Source: Bacteroides faecichinchillae JCM 17102
GTDB taxonomy: Bacteria; Bacteroidota; Bacteroidia; Bacteroidales; Bacteroidaceae
Direction of reading: 5' to 3'
DNA length: 64,000 nt
Assembly (NCBI RefSeq): GCF_000614145.1
Contig: NZ_BAKK01000005.1
Location: forward strand, 62,001-126,000
Numbering within the stretch: position 1 is the first letter of the stretch; each line of letters opens with the position of its first letter. The notes below the pieces were generated by a model. It did not search any database, had not been told where the DNA came from, and saw only the letters and a list, made by a program, of their open reading frames with translations. Shown one piece after another: positions 1 through 8,653 of the stretch. Position numbers and translations under genes: made by a program.

Positions 1-655
1 ACTGACTACAGTCATTACCGACTTTCAAACAGCCGGAAGAGGGCAGCGTGGCAATTCCTGGGAATCACAGATCGGTAAGAATCTTCTATTCAGTTTTGTC
101 CTTTTCCCGAAGTTTCTGGAAGCACGTCGGCAGTTTCTAATTTCTCAAATTATATCTTTGGCAATTAAAGATGAATTGGATATTTATACTACGGATATCT
201 CTATCAAATGGCCGAATGATATTTATTGGAAAGAGAAAAAAATATGCGGTATGCTGATTGAAAATGATTTGATGGGAAAACTGATTAATCAAAGCATTGC
301 AGGAATCGGTATCAACATTAATCAGGAAACATTTTTCAGTCAGGCTCCCAATCCTGTATCATTACTACAGATCACTCAGAAAGAATACGACATATTTACA
401 ATACTAAAAAACATTATGATCCGTATTCAGGATTATTATACTCTACTTCAACAAAATCAGGTTGAATTGATTGCCAACCGTTATAAAGAGTCTCTTTTCA
501 GAAAAAACGGTTTACATCTGTATAAAGATGCTAATGGAATATTTCTTGCACGTATTGTTCAGGTAGAACCGGAAGGAAGATTAATATTAGAAGATGAAGG
601 ACTGAAAAAGCGAGATTATATGTTTAAAGAAGTAGAATATATCTTAGAAAGATAA
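1..655 (+). CDS. birA: Biotin--[acetyl-CoA-carboxylase] ligase, 5' end cut by window edge
   Basis: The frame is open from base 2 to the stop at 655, so the N-terminus lies outside the window and the TTG at 158 is not the real start. The visible part begins with TDFQTAGRGQRGNSWES, the biotin/adenylate-binding GRGxRG loop of the BirA/LplA fold, followed by GKNLLFSFVLFP and KWPNDIYW (the conserved KWPNDI motif) and KKICGMLIEN. The protein ligates biotin to the lysine of biotin carboxyl carrier domains. The short C-terminal tail (GRLILEDEGLKK) is the SH3-like cap of this family. I see no DNA-binding domain, but the N-terminus is missing, so a bifunctional repressor form cannot be excluded. Confidence 0.93.
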   Translation, partial: LTTVITDFQTAGRGQRGNSWESQIGKNLLFSFVLFPKFLEARRQFLISQIISLAIKDELDIYTTDISIKWPNDIYWKEKKICGMLIENDLMGKLINQSIAGIGININQETFFSQAPNPVSLLQITQKEYDIFTILKNIMIRIQDYYTLLQQNQVELIANRYKESLFRKNGLHLYKDANGIFLARIVQVEPEGRLILEDEGLKKRDYMFKEVEYILER

Positions 656-715
656 CTAGTTATAAAACAAAACATTATCTTTGAGGAAAATGTTATATTA
701 ACAAAGCTCTGATTT

Positions 716-1996
716 ATGAAAACAAAATTAATTTTCTTGTTACCACTATTACTTTTATTTATTAATTGTACCGATTCTGATACAGATTCCAGTTCATTGA
801 AACTTTCCGAATCTACTTTTAAAAATGTAGATGGAAACGGTGAAACATTAAGAATAAATATTGAAAGTAATTCTGCTTGGAAAGTAAGTAGCGATCAACA
901 ATGGTGTATTCCTTTTCAGGAAAAAGGAGATAGCGACGGAGAATTAGTTCTATCTGTTGTCGCCAATCTGGATGGTAGCTCCAGAGATGCTACGGTAACA
1001 ATTATGAGTAGCAAAACCAGCAAAAAGATTCAAATAAATCAGAAAGCTTTAAACAGCACAGCCAAAGAGTATCACTACAAGCTTCCAATTATCTTTCATG
1101 TCTTTTATGAAGACAAAACAGACGCCTTGCAATATGTCAATCCAAACATTCTTTCCGAGATAATCACAGAGGTCAATAAACTCTATAAAGATGCCAATAA
1201 AAGTATAGATATGAATCTGACTTTTACACTTGCAACAATTGATCCCGAAGGGAATGAAATGACTACTCCAGGCGTGGAATATATTAAATGGCCAGAGAGT
1301 TATCCTATAGACTGTGAGAAATTTATGGAAGACGAAACCAAAGGATATGTAAATTATCTATGGGAACCTAACCTTTATATAAATGTAATGGTTTACAATT
1401 TCAAACGGACTAAATCCAATAGTATTATTTTAGGCATATCCAACCTACCGTTTTCCACTAAAGGAAATAATTTTCTGAAAGGACTTGTCGAAACAGACAA
1501 ATCTTTCCTCAGGAAAAGTAATTTGAAATTTCCGTATTGTGTATCCATCAACAGTATTTATATCAACGATCATACCATGGATGGAAATATTAATGCGACT
1601 GTAGCACACGAACTTGGACATTATTTAGGATTACATCATGTATTCAATGAAAGAAACGGTGAGACAGTAAATGCTTGTGTCGATAGTGATTATTGTGAAG
1701 ACACTCCCCCTTATAACAAGTTTGAATATGATAATTTCGCAAGAGAGAATTACGGTTCCTCTTTCTCGATACTCGCCTTGCGGGTTAATTGCAATACGGG
1801 AGAGCAATTCACTTCGCGCAATATAATGGATTATTCTTATAGTTATTTGAATCAATTTACTTCTGACCAATTTTCGCGTGTTCGCCATGTATTGATGTAT
1901 AGCCCATTAATACCAGGTCCCAAGATAGGACAATCTACAAGTGCACGTGCTGTAAGCGATGGACCACTTGATTTACCAATACGTATTGTGAAATAA
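716..1996 (+). CDS. BACON-domain zinc metalloprotease lipoprotein (metzincin type)
   Basis: 426 aa secreted lipoprotein. Residues 1-18 are a lipoprotein signal ending FINC, with Cys18 as the lipidated residue. Residues about 28-115 form a BACON domain (SAWKVSSDQQWC, then a strand-rich segment ending IQINQKA), a beta-sandwich common in Bacteroidetes surface proteins. The catalytic domain carries the metzincin zinc motif HELGHYLGLHH (His298, Glu299, His302, His308) and the Met-turn NIMDYS around Met371, as in M43/pappalysin-like peptidases. Cysteines near CVDSDYCEDTPP and RVNCNTG fit the disulfide-bonded core of that group. A weak -7 box (TATCTTTG, 676-683) lies upstream. All catalytic residues are present, so it is probably an active periplasmic or surface protease; the substrate is unknown. 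Confidence 0.88.
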   Translation: MKTKLIFLLPLLLLFINCTDSDTDSSSLKLSESTFKNVDGNGETLRINIESNSAWKVSSDQQWCIPFQEKGDSDGELVLSVVANLDGSSRDATVTIMSSKTSKKIQINQKALNSTAKEYHYKLPIIFHVFYEDKTDALQYVNPNILSEIITEVNKLYKDANKSIDMNLTFTLATIDPEGNEMTTPGVEYIKWPESYPIDCEKFMEDETKGYVNYLWEPNLYINVMVYNFKRTKSNSIILGISNLPFSTKGNNFLKGLVETDKSFLRKSNLKFPYCVSINSIYINDHTMDGNINATVAHELGHYLGLHHVFNERNGETVNACVDSDYCEDTPPYNKFEYDNFARENYGSSFSILALRVNCNTGEQFTSRNIMDYSYSYLNQFTSDQFSRVRHVLMYSPLIPGPKIGQSTSARAVSDGPLDLPIRIVK

Positions 1997-2001
1997 ATAA
2001 C

Positions 2002-2043
2002 AGAAAAAGAGGTGAACCGTATCAACGATTCACCTCTTTTTCT
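2002..2043. terminator. Bidirectional hairpin terminator between convergent genes
   Basis: A perfect 15-bp inverted repeat (2002-2016 with 2029-2043) with a 12-nt loop; the arms are A-rich on the left and T-rich on the right, so it reads as an intrinsic terminator in both directions. Its right arm overlaps the last codons and stop of the TPR gene, so both convergent genes can share it. Confidence 0.85.
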
Positions 2044-2705
2044 ATAGATAGTATCTTATCCAATGTCTTTTTAGCTTCTGTAGAAGGAAATTTCTGAACT
2101 ACCTTTTTCAAAGAAGCTCTCGCCTTCTCATATTCAGCGGAGAACAGCCGGAACAATCCATCCCGATAACGCGCATACTGCATCTTTGTAGGAGAAGAAA
2201 TCTTATTATATTCATTTTCCATTTTCTTCTTTTCCTGTTCTCCCATCAAAAAGTAATAATTACCCAGAAAGATATTTGCAGCCAGATTATCGGAATCAAT
2301 CTTCAGTAATTGCTCATAGATACGCAAAGCATCTTTTTCTTGTCCCCGGCAAACCTGCATCTCAGCACAAGCCTCGAGATAATCGACATTATCAGGACTC
2401 TTCTGCAACAATTCCTTATAAAACAAATATGCTTTATCGTAATTACGGTTCTTTTTAAAAGCCGTCGCCATTTCATTCGCCAACTTAGGACAAATGGGAC
2501 TATTCTTTTCCACAGTTGTCCAGTAATACATTTCGGATCGGTTGATTTCCAATTTGATAGCTTGACGAAAATAACTAACAGCTTGTCCCTGCTGATTTGC
2601 TTCGATAGCAGTTGATACCTTAGACAACATATCTTCTACCGTTTGAGCATTCAGCATCAACGGAATTGTCAATAAAGAGAAAAAAAGGATAGTTAAGGTT
2701 CTCAT
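2022..2705 (-). CDS. Exported tetratricopeptide-repeat protein
   Basis: 227 aa. Residues 1-20 are a signal peptide ending LNAQ. The rest is helical with TPR-like repeats: an AIKLEINRSEMYYWTTVEKNS region, then NYDKAYLFYKELLQKSPDNVDYLEACAEM, then KDALRIYEQLLKIDSDNLAANIFLGNYYFLMG, and a last helix pair KARASLKKVVQKFPS. No enzymatic motif is visible, so it is likely a periplasmic scaffold. The start was chosen for the signal peptide. A decayed copy of its N-terminal coding region lies at about 7046-7172, so it seems to have been duplicated, with an accessory segment now between the two copies. It shares a terminator with the upstream metalloprotease. Confidence 0.82.
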   Translation of the reverse strand: MRTLTILFFSLLTIPLMLNAQTVEDMLSKVSTAIEANQQGQAVSYFRQAIKLEINRSEMYYWTTVEKNSPICPKLANEMATAFKKNRNYDKAYLFYKELLQKSPDNVDYLEACAEMQVCRGQEKDALRIYEQLLKIDSDNLAANIFLGNYYFLMGEQEKKKMENEYNKISSPTKMQYARYRDGLFRLFSAEYEKARASLKKVVQKFPSTEAKKTLDKILSIEKEVNR

Positions 2706-2998
2706 AATCTGCTATATTGTTATTTAGTTTGCAACATTACAAAGATACAATAAAAAACAAATATTGTTCGAGGAATAAGCTTTTTATTTAAGTATTTGTT
2801 CAAATTCGCTTCAATAGTAAATTCATTGTTGAAGTTATGCCCCCTTCGCGTTAAAAAAAAGATTCTTCCCTTTATTCTGAATAACAGATACTTCTGTCTA
2901 TCGTTATCGAATAAACTCACTTTACCTTAATGATACCATTACAGGACAATAGAAATACAAACTAATAAATATCTTTACAACTCATAATACGTAAATCC

Positions 2999-4765
2999 TT
3001 ATTGATTATTAGTTTCAAAGTTTGAGATAAAACTATCCAAAGTTTGCCCTTCACTAGGTCTGGCATTATAGCGTCGGGCCAATCTTACAAATTCAGCCCA
3101 AGTACCATCTTCTATAGATTTCTTTTTATTACGTACACTTTGCAAATATAAAAGTTGCATACTCACTCGCTCTACCCGCTCTTTTATCGTATCGTTTTCT
3201 GCATCTTGTCTGGCAACATTGATAATCGAAAATCCTTTCTGAATAAACTCATCAGAGTATATTGGATCATTCTCTCTAATATAGATACCAAAGTGAGTTT
3301 GTGGATTAACCAACGACTGACAAAGCTGATAATATTCCATAATTTTTGGCGCTGCGTTACCGTAGTAACCATCTATGAAATCTTTTACCAATACATTAAC
3401 ATCCTGTTGTGGATTCCATAAAAGTTTGTTTGTCACCCATGCCTTCATCTCATCAAACTCGGCTCCACCGGATTGATATTGTGCTTCTTCGAAGACACCA
3501 ATGACATTGTGTTCACGAAATGCTTTAATGTTTGGTCCCAGCACCTGAAAGTTCGGCCATGGAGCTATGTATTGGGCATAATCAACAATATAATCCCAAA
3601 TAAACAAATGAGGAGCTATTTTACTCCAAGCCCTCATGTCGTCTACAAATGATTTATTCTGAGAACATTCTGCTGTAATCGGATGAGCAAAGCAACACTC
3701 TATACTACATAAGCGTACTACTACATTGTCCTTTGGACGAATACCTACAGGTGGTTTACGGGTATACTGATAAGCAAAAGTACCAATATATTTCTGTGGG
3801 AACAACAATCGGGCTTCGTCAGCAACCTGATTTACAAACCATATAATAAGCCCTGAATGACCACCATATCGCTCTTCAATGGCCTTGCAATTAGGACATT
3901 CGCAGAAAGACTGATTATCGTTTTGCGAAAGACTAAAGATTCTGTATCCCGACAGTGATTTCATTTTTTCAAATAACCGTCTCTTGCAGATGTCTAACAC
4001 ATTAGGATTCGATAAGCACAACTGCCCATTATCAATACGTTTACCATTTCTTAGTGCGAAATATTCCGGATGTTCTTTGAAGAATTCTTTAGCTGTAACT
4101 AGCTGTCCCATGGTATGTGCGTTCCAGTATGCTTCTATACTTCCATATAAATTATCTACTGGTCCCCATTTCATATTTTCTTTATTATGTGCACTCCATT
4201 GTGGCACATTTTCAGTCACATAATAATTAGAATAGCGATATTGAATAGCAGGCTCCTCGCTATGATGTAAAGTAACAAAATTCCATTTCTTTAGTTTGGG
4301 CACTTTAGTGCAATTTGGTGTGTACCATCGCACTCCAAACTGATCTTCCAGAAAACTAAATACTCCATACATGGTGCCACGCTTACTACCTCCGTATATG
4401 ATTAGATGCTTTCCCTTGTTACAGTAAGTGAAACCCTCATAGTCAGGTGTGATATCTTGTTTTCCAACAAGTTGGCTAACTCTATCATTATAACCTACAA
4501 ATATCTTTGGGCCATTAGAATTTAGCGAGTTAGTAATAGGAAGTTCTACTCCACCTATCTGCTTAATGTATGCTTGTAACTCCTCAGCAGCAGTTTGTTC
4601 GGATGAAGAGGCATCAGCAGAGATAGCTATCTGATATTTTGATTTCCCATTTTTGAACAGCACATTACTTGCCATTGTGTTCGTTGTGCAAATCAAAACG
4701 CTACATAATGTAATAACAGTAAATGATTTCCTGATTATTAATTGCATACTATTCTTGTCTTTCAT
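2999..4765 (-). CDS. DUF4838 protein with GH67-N-like domain
   Basis: 588 aa exported protein. Residues about 1-32 form a signal peptide; a second possible start, Met7, would give a tidier one. Residues about 38-170 resemble the N-terminal alpha/beta domain found in alpha-glucuronidases (EQTAAEELQAYIKQIGGVELP, then GGSKRGTMYGVFSFLEDQFGVRWYTP). Residues about 200-470 match the DUF4838 barrel-like region, with FSLSQNDNQSFCECPNCKA, IIWFVNQVADEA and FIWDYIVDYAQYIAPWPNF. The family is predicted to act on glycans, but I know of no settled reaction. It stands alone in an accessory patch with no SusCD pair beside it. No frame break. Confidence 0.8.
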   Translation of the reverse strand: MKDKNSMQLIIRKSFTVITLCSVLICTTNTMASNVLFKNGKSKYQIAISADASSSEQTAAEELQAYIKQIGGVELPITNSLNSNGPKIFVGYNDRVSQLVGKQDITPDYEGFTYCNKGKHLIIYGGSKRGTMYGVFSFLEDQFGVRWYTPNCTKVPKLKKWNFVTLHHSEEPAIQYRYSNYYVTENVPQWSAHNKENMKWGPVDNLYGSIEAYWNAHTMGQLVTAKEFFKEHPEYFALRNGKRIDNGQLCLSNPNVLDICKRRLFEKMKSLSGYRIFSLSQNDNQSFCECPNCKAIEERYGGHSGLIIWFVNQVADEARLLFPQKYIGTFAYQYTRKPPVGIRPKDNVVVRLCSIECCFAHPITAECSQNKSFVDDMRAWSKIAPHLFIWDYIVDYAQYIAPWPNFQVLGPNIKAFREHNVIGVFEEAQYQSGGAEFDEMKAWVTNKLLWNPQQDVNVLVKDFIDGYYGNAAPKIMEYYQLCQSLVNPQTHFGIYIRENDPIYSDEFIQKGFSIINVARQDAENDTIKERVERVSMQLLYLQSVRNKKKSIEDGTWAEFVRLARRYNARPSEGQTLDSFISNFETNNQ

Positions 4766-5091
4766 ATATAAAGAAGCAATTATGGTTTAACAAAGGAATC
4801 TATCAGCGAACGGTTGACATCTTTCTTCCTTCTTAAATATAACGATCCAATCGTATGTAAAGAATAGCGGAGTATTATGTATAGACCAGACTGATAAACA
4901 CTGGCAAGTTATAGAAAATCTTTCAGATAACAAAGAACATAAACCTAAACATCCTCTTCATTTTATTTTTTATGCCAATACACAGCCATTGAACTTTAAA
5001 ATCACTTGAACTATCGCAACGATTACTTCAGAATCATTTCTTCATAAAACTTGGAAAGCGAATCTATACCTTTACAATAAACAATAACACT
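4766..5091. other. Intergenic segment with a transposase fossil
   Basis: A 326-bp stretch between the DUF4838 gene and the thioredoxin-like remnant. Apart from the transposase-like fragment listed separately at 4877-4978 I see no gene, hairpin or clear promoter in it. Confidence 0.5.
4877..4978 (+). pseudogene. Degenerate IS5-type transposase N-terminal fragment
   Basis: Starts with codons for MYR-P and, after a one-base frame change, reads DQTDKHWQVIENLSDNKEHK followed by PKHPL. This resembles the start of IS5-group transposases (MYRT-LTD-QW-VIE--L-D---KRKH-L). The match is lost after about 35 codons and there is no catalytic DDE part, so this can only be a relic. No terminal inverted repeats were found. 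The call rests on memory of the family pattern. Confidence 0.42.
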
Positions 5092-5595
5092 TTATAAGTG
5101 TTTCATTTTCGCAATAAGCTCCTCCGCATAGTGTGCTAAATTTATAGTATCTCTAGGCATAAATGCATATTTAACTACATTACTTTTATCTAACAGTAAT
5201 ACAATAGGAGTCGGTACAAATTTTAATTCTCGCCTTATTAGATCTTTCTTATCATAATAAATATAATCATAGTATTCATTACGATATTGAACATTACTTG
5301 GATTCTCCATCGTTGCAATAACACAAACATTCTGACTATTATAGTCATCTATTTTTTCACTAAATTCATTCCCGCATAAATACAACTTTCACAATCAAAA
5401 CAATTAAATATCAACACGATTTTTTGTCTTTGACATCCAAAACAGAATCCATAGCATTTACGACTCTACCGGATAAATCATCAAAATAAAAAGAAGAACT
5501 TACTGATTTGACTTTACTAGGTTGATTACCACAACTGAAACTGAGTAGCAGCAAGAGTATAATAAAAAAAAAGAAGAACTATATTTAAAATTCAT
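5092..5595 (-). pseudogene. Thioredoxin-like lipoprotein, broken by three frame shifts
   Basis: No single open frame, but three one-base additions give a 168-aa protein: at the T8 run in the signal-peptide codons (about 5570-5578), at the A6 run (forward T5420-5425), and at a GGG (forward 5371-5373). The restored protein has a lipoprotein signal ending LSFSC, then IVLIFNCFDCESCIYAGNEF, where a cysteine-bearing CFDCESC segment sits after a hydrophobic strand as in thioredoxin/redoxin folds. It ends with the cis-Pro-like segment KFVPTPIVLLLDKSNVVKYAF. The only sizeable open piece is 5092-5385. Its start overlaps the end of the propeller gene by about 11 bases. Thioredoxin-like lipoproteins commonly accompany NVEALA and propeller genes. 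Confidence 0.6.
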
Positions 5596-6564
5596 AACGG
5601 AACGATTCAATTTTAGCTTCCAGTGCATTAAACGCATAAATATGAGTTTTAGACACACATATAGAATTATAAAAATCTGCAGGTAATGTATATGTTGCAA
5701 TCACTTTCATTTCTGGATATAATGAAACACGAACGATAGTTCTTGCTTTATAGTCATCGCCATAATTACTACATAGCAAAAAAACATGGCCATCAATTCC
5801 ATAAGAATCTCTTGTTAAAACATAATAAGATTTATCACTTCGAATATCCTTTTTGAGTATAAAATCAATATTATTTTTAAAAACCTCAATTCCTGACAAA
5901 TCATATTTTTGAATTATTTTTTTTGTTTTAATATCATATTTCTCTATAAAAGGAAGTGCGTCTGGAACCGAAATGAAACAATCCTTTGCAAATAGGAGAT
6001 CACGACCATTCATTGTCACTGTTCGCATTTCGTTACCTACTTTCTCTAAATCTCCATAGTATGAGCATGAATCTGAACGGTCTTTAAATTTGGTCAGAAA
6101 TAGTCCACGAGACGATTTTTGAGGTACAAAGAATTCACCCTCCCGATAAAAAAAGCGTTTATCTAATGCTCTATCAATCGGAGTACTACCTATATATGAT
6201 TCATTAAGAAACGTACTAATTCTACCCATTCCACCATCAACCACGTATACAGAGTCTGCACATATGTAAAAACTTATAGGTGCTGTTAATTCTCCTGGTC
6301 CGTTTCCCCCCTCCCTATTACACGTATTTCATTAAAACTAGTGTCAAGTACTGCAATATCCCTTCTACTAACATCCATTGTATAAATACAATTATTATAA
6401 TACTGCATACACCGTATTTCTGAAAAGAAAGATGTGTCCGGATATTCAGCAATTGATTTATCAACAAGCAAATCATAAGAAACTATTTCTTTACGAGTAT
6501 TAGTTATACAAGAAAAAAAAAGTATAATACATAGAAAGCCTATAAATAAGTAACGTATTTTCAT
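5585..6564 (-). pseudogene. 6-bladed beta-propeller lipoprotein (BF3164-like), one frame shift
   Basis: Two open pieces, 6286-6564 and 5585-6244, join into one 326-aa protein if the C6 run at 6306-6311 (G run on the coding strand) has one more base. The text then reads VIGRG-(GN)-GPGELTAPISFYICADSVYVVDGGMGRI, the conserved linker of NHL/6-bladed propeller lipoproteins. Residues 1-19 are a lipoprotein signal ending LFFSC. These proteins are typical partners of NVEALA peptides in Bacteroidetes; their function is unknown. It lies 11 bp downstream of the NVEALA gene. The break may be a sequencing error, since similar single-base losses occur across 5.4-36 kb. Confidence 0.72.
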
Positions 6565-6575
6565 AATATTTCATT

Positions 6576-6869
6576 TTAACAAGTTGTTTTATTTCCATCA
6601 TATTCAACCCATGGTTCACTACCCCAAAGGCCTGTATTTCCTCTGCTACATTTTTTCCCTGTACAACTTACCTCTCCAGTCTCTTCCCCAATTAGATTAT
6701 AACATTTCGATGAAACCGTACAAGAGTAACCAGCTTCATCCCCTGCTAAAGCCTCTATACTACTTAAAAACAAACAATAATTTGATTAATTTACATTATT
6801 CGATTTTATAAACACTAATAATGATAACAAAACAACCGAACAAAAAATAATAAGTGATTTTAATTTCAT
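6576..6869 (-). pseudogene. NVEALA-family peptide gene with an in-frame stop
   Basis: The ATG at 6869 opens MKLKSLIIFCSVVLLSLLVF, a single hydrophobic segment, then meets a TAA at 6788-6786. In the same frame reading continues SNYCLFLSSIEALAGDE (the NVEALA-type motif as SIEALAGDE) and a cysteine-rich tail with seven Cys ending NKTTC. One base change (for example CAA or AAA to TAA) explains the stop; a frame shift does not. Without the stop it would be a 97-aa exported peptide, within the usual size of the family. It leads a cassette with the propeller and thioredoxin-like genes. Internal re-initiation at the TTG of 6773 would give a form lacking the export segment. Confidence 0.7.
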
Positions 6870-7269
6870 GTTTTTCAATATTAGATTTAAATTAATATTA
6901 CCTCAACAAAGCATTGCAAATATAAAAAAATACATCTAGGCAAAAATTACACTTTTTTTCAAGAAACAATAACACATATCGAATACCATCTACAATTAAA
7001 CGAAAGTTTCATTGTGTAGACAACGAGATATTGAAGAGACATCGTTTTATCCACATTCTTCCAATAGTACATTCCCGAACAACTTATATCCAACTCAATA
7101 GCTTGACGGAAACACTAGTAGCTTGTACCTGCTGATCCGTTTTCGATAGCAGCGACTACCTTAAACAACTAAGAAGTAAAGCAAACTTGATAAAAAAGCA
7201 AGTCCGACAAAGATCTGTATAGATTCATATACATACTATGCCGGACATATGCAAACAACACTCTTATTA
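6870..7269. other. Intergenic segment upstream of the NVEALA cassette
   Basis: A 400-bp A+T-rich stretch between the NVEALA start and the glpT stop. It holds the TPR gene fossil listed at 7046-7172 and presumably the cassette promoter, but I see no convincing TAnnTTTG box on the minus strand. Confidence 0.5.
7046..7172 (-). pseudogene. Fossil of the N-terminal part of the TPR gene
   Basis: About 125 bp that align without large gaps to positions about 2507-2632 inside the TPR gene, in the same orientation. Shared blocks include AATAGCTTGACG, AGCTTGT-CCTGCTGAT and TTCGATAGCAG. Many substitutions and at least one indel are visible and no frame is open, so it is a decayed copy. It places a homologous sequence on each side of the accessory segment 2.7-7.0 kb. 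Confidence 0.72.
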
Positions 7270-8613
7270 TTATTTATTTCCCTTCACCAAATATTGCTCT
7301 TCCTTATATGTAAATGTCACAAACAGAAATGCCAGCGCACAAGCTATCAACATCATGATGAAATACCAATTCCATCCAAATTGATCAACTACAAAACCAA
7401 CACAAATATTAGCCAGCAAAGCAGTACCAAAGAAATATCCGAAGAATCCGGTCAGACCAGCTGAAGTTCCTGCTGCATTTTTAGGAGCAAGATCCAAAGC
7501 TTGAACGCCGATCAACATGACAGGACCATAAATTAAGAAACCAATCATAATCAGGCAAATAACATCAATCATGGCATGTCCCGAAGGATTAAACCAATAG
7601 ATAGCAATAAATATGGCAGTCAGCACCATATAAATCATAATCGTAATGGCACGGCGTCCTTTAAAAATCTTATCACTCAGCCAACCGCAAATAATTGTTC
7701 CCGGAATAGCAGCAAACTCATAAGCAAAATAAGCCCATCCAATATCCTTTAAATTATACCCCTTCACATTTTGCAAATATGTAGGAGCCCAATCCAGACA
7801 ACCATAACGCACCATATAAATGAAAGCATTAGCAATCGCTATAAACCAAAGAGTACGGTTATTCAAGACATATTTGAAAAAGATCTCTTTTGTAGTTAGC
7901 ACTTCCTCACTCTTAGCACTATAGTTTCTCGGATAATCATTTCGATATTTCTCAATGGAAGGCAATCCGCAGGATTGAGGAGTATCACGAATCAACAAAT
8001 AAGCAAGTATAGCAATAAATAGAGCCACAAAAGCCGGAAAACAGAATGTTCCGAAGCGCCAACTCCCCGACCAAATCAATCCATAAGCTGCCATCGGTCC
8101 TACCAATGCCCCGCCAACATTATGAGCACAATTCCAGATAGACATCTTAGTTCCCCGCTCTTTGATTGAAAACCAATGGGTCATCACCCTCCCGCAAGGA
8201 GGCCACCCCATCCCTTGAAACCAACCAATCAGAAACTGAAGAATAAACATCATAATAATGGATGATGTCCCCCATTGAGTCCCTAGAATAAAGGTTACTC
8301 CGGCTGCAAGTAACAGTCCTAAAGGAAGAAACTTCCGGGCATCACTACGGTCAGAAACACTACCCATTAAAAACTTAGACAAAGCATAAGCAATAGCATT
8401 GGCAGAAATGGCAAAACCAAGAGCGGCATGGTCATACCCCATCTGCTCTAATTCCGGCATAGCCATCGTAAAGTTTTTACGTACCAGATAATATCCAGCA
8501 TAGCCCACAAAGATTCCTATAAAGACTTGTAAACGAAGCCTTTTATACTGTTTATCAATTTTTCCTGCCGGCATTTCAGCTTTAAAAGCAGGAGGAGTTA
8601 GAAAGTGTGACAT
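7270..8613 (-). CDS. glpT: Glycerol-3-phosphate:phosphate antiporter (MFS)
   Basis: 447 aa, about 12 membrane segments. It shows the organophosphate:phosphate antiporter signature: GYAGYYLVRKNFTMAMPEL near the N-terminus (an Arg in helix 1 that contacts phosphate), GWFQGMGWPPCGRVMTHWFS, and KMSIWNCAHNVGGALVGP. This inner-membrane carrier exchanges external glycerol-3-phosphate for phosphate. It is the last gene of glpA-glpB-glpC-glpT, 40 bp after glpC, so uptake and oxidation are co-transcribed. A related hexose-phosphate antiporter is the alternative, but the operon favours glycerol-3-phosphate. Confidence 0.92.
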   Translation of the reverse strand: MSHFLTPPAFKAEMPAGKIDKQYKRLRLQVFIGIFVGYAGYYLVRKNFTMAMPELEQMGYDHAALGFAISANAIAYALSKFLMGSVSDRSDARKFLPLGLLLAAGVTFILGTQWGTSSIIMMFILQFLIGWFQGMGWPPCGRVMTHWFSIKERGTKMSIWNCAHNVGGALVGPMAAYGLIWSGSWRFGTFCFPAFVALFIAILAYLLIRDTPQSCGLPSIEKYRNDYPRNYSAKSEEVLTTKEIFFKYVLNNRTLWFIAIANAFIYMVRYGCLDWAPTYLQNVKGYNLKDIGWAYFAYEFAAIPGTIICGWLSDKIFKGRRAITIMIYMVLTAIFIAIYWFNPSGHAMIDVICLIMIGFLIYGPVMLIGVQALDLAPKNAAGTSAGLTGFFGYFFGTALLANICVGFVVDQFGWNWYFIMMLIACALAFLFVTFTYKEEQYLVKGNK

Positions 8614-8653
8614 AGTATATAGTTTTTCGTAATGTGTTTTCCGTTTTTATATT

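Noticed and set aside
2720-2920. 66-aa minus-strand open frame upstream of the TPR gene
   Set aside because: No signal, domain or ribosome-binding site, and its composition is that of A+T-rich intergenic DNA between the TPR start and the DUF4838 stop.
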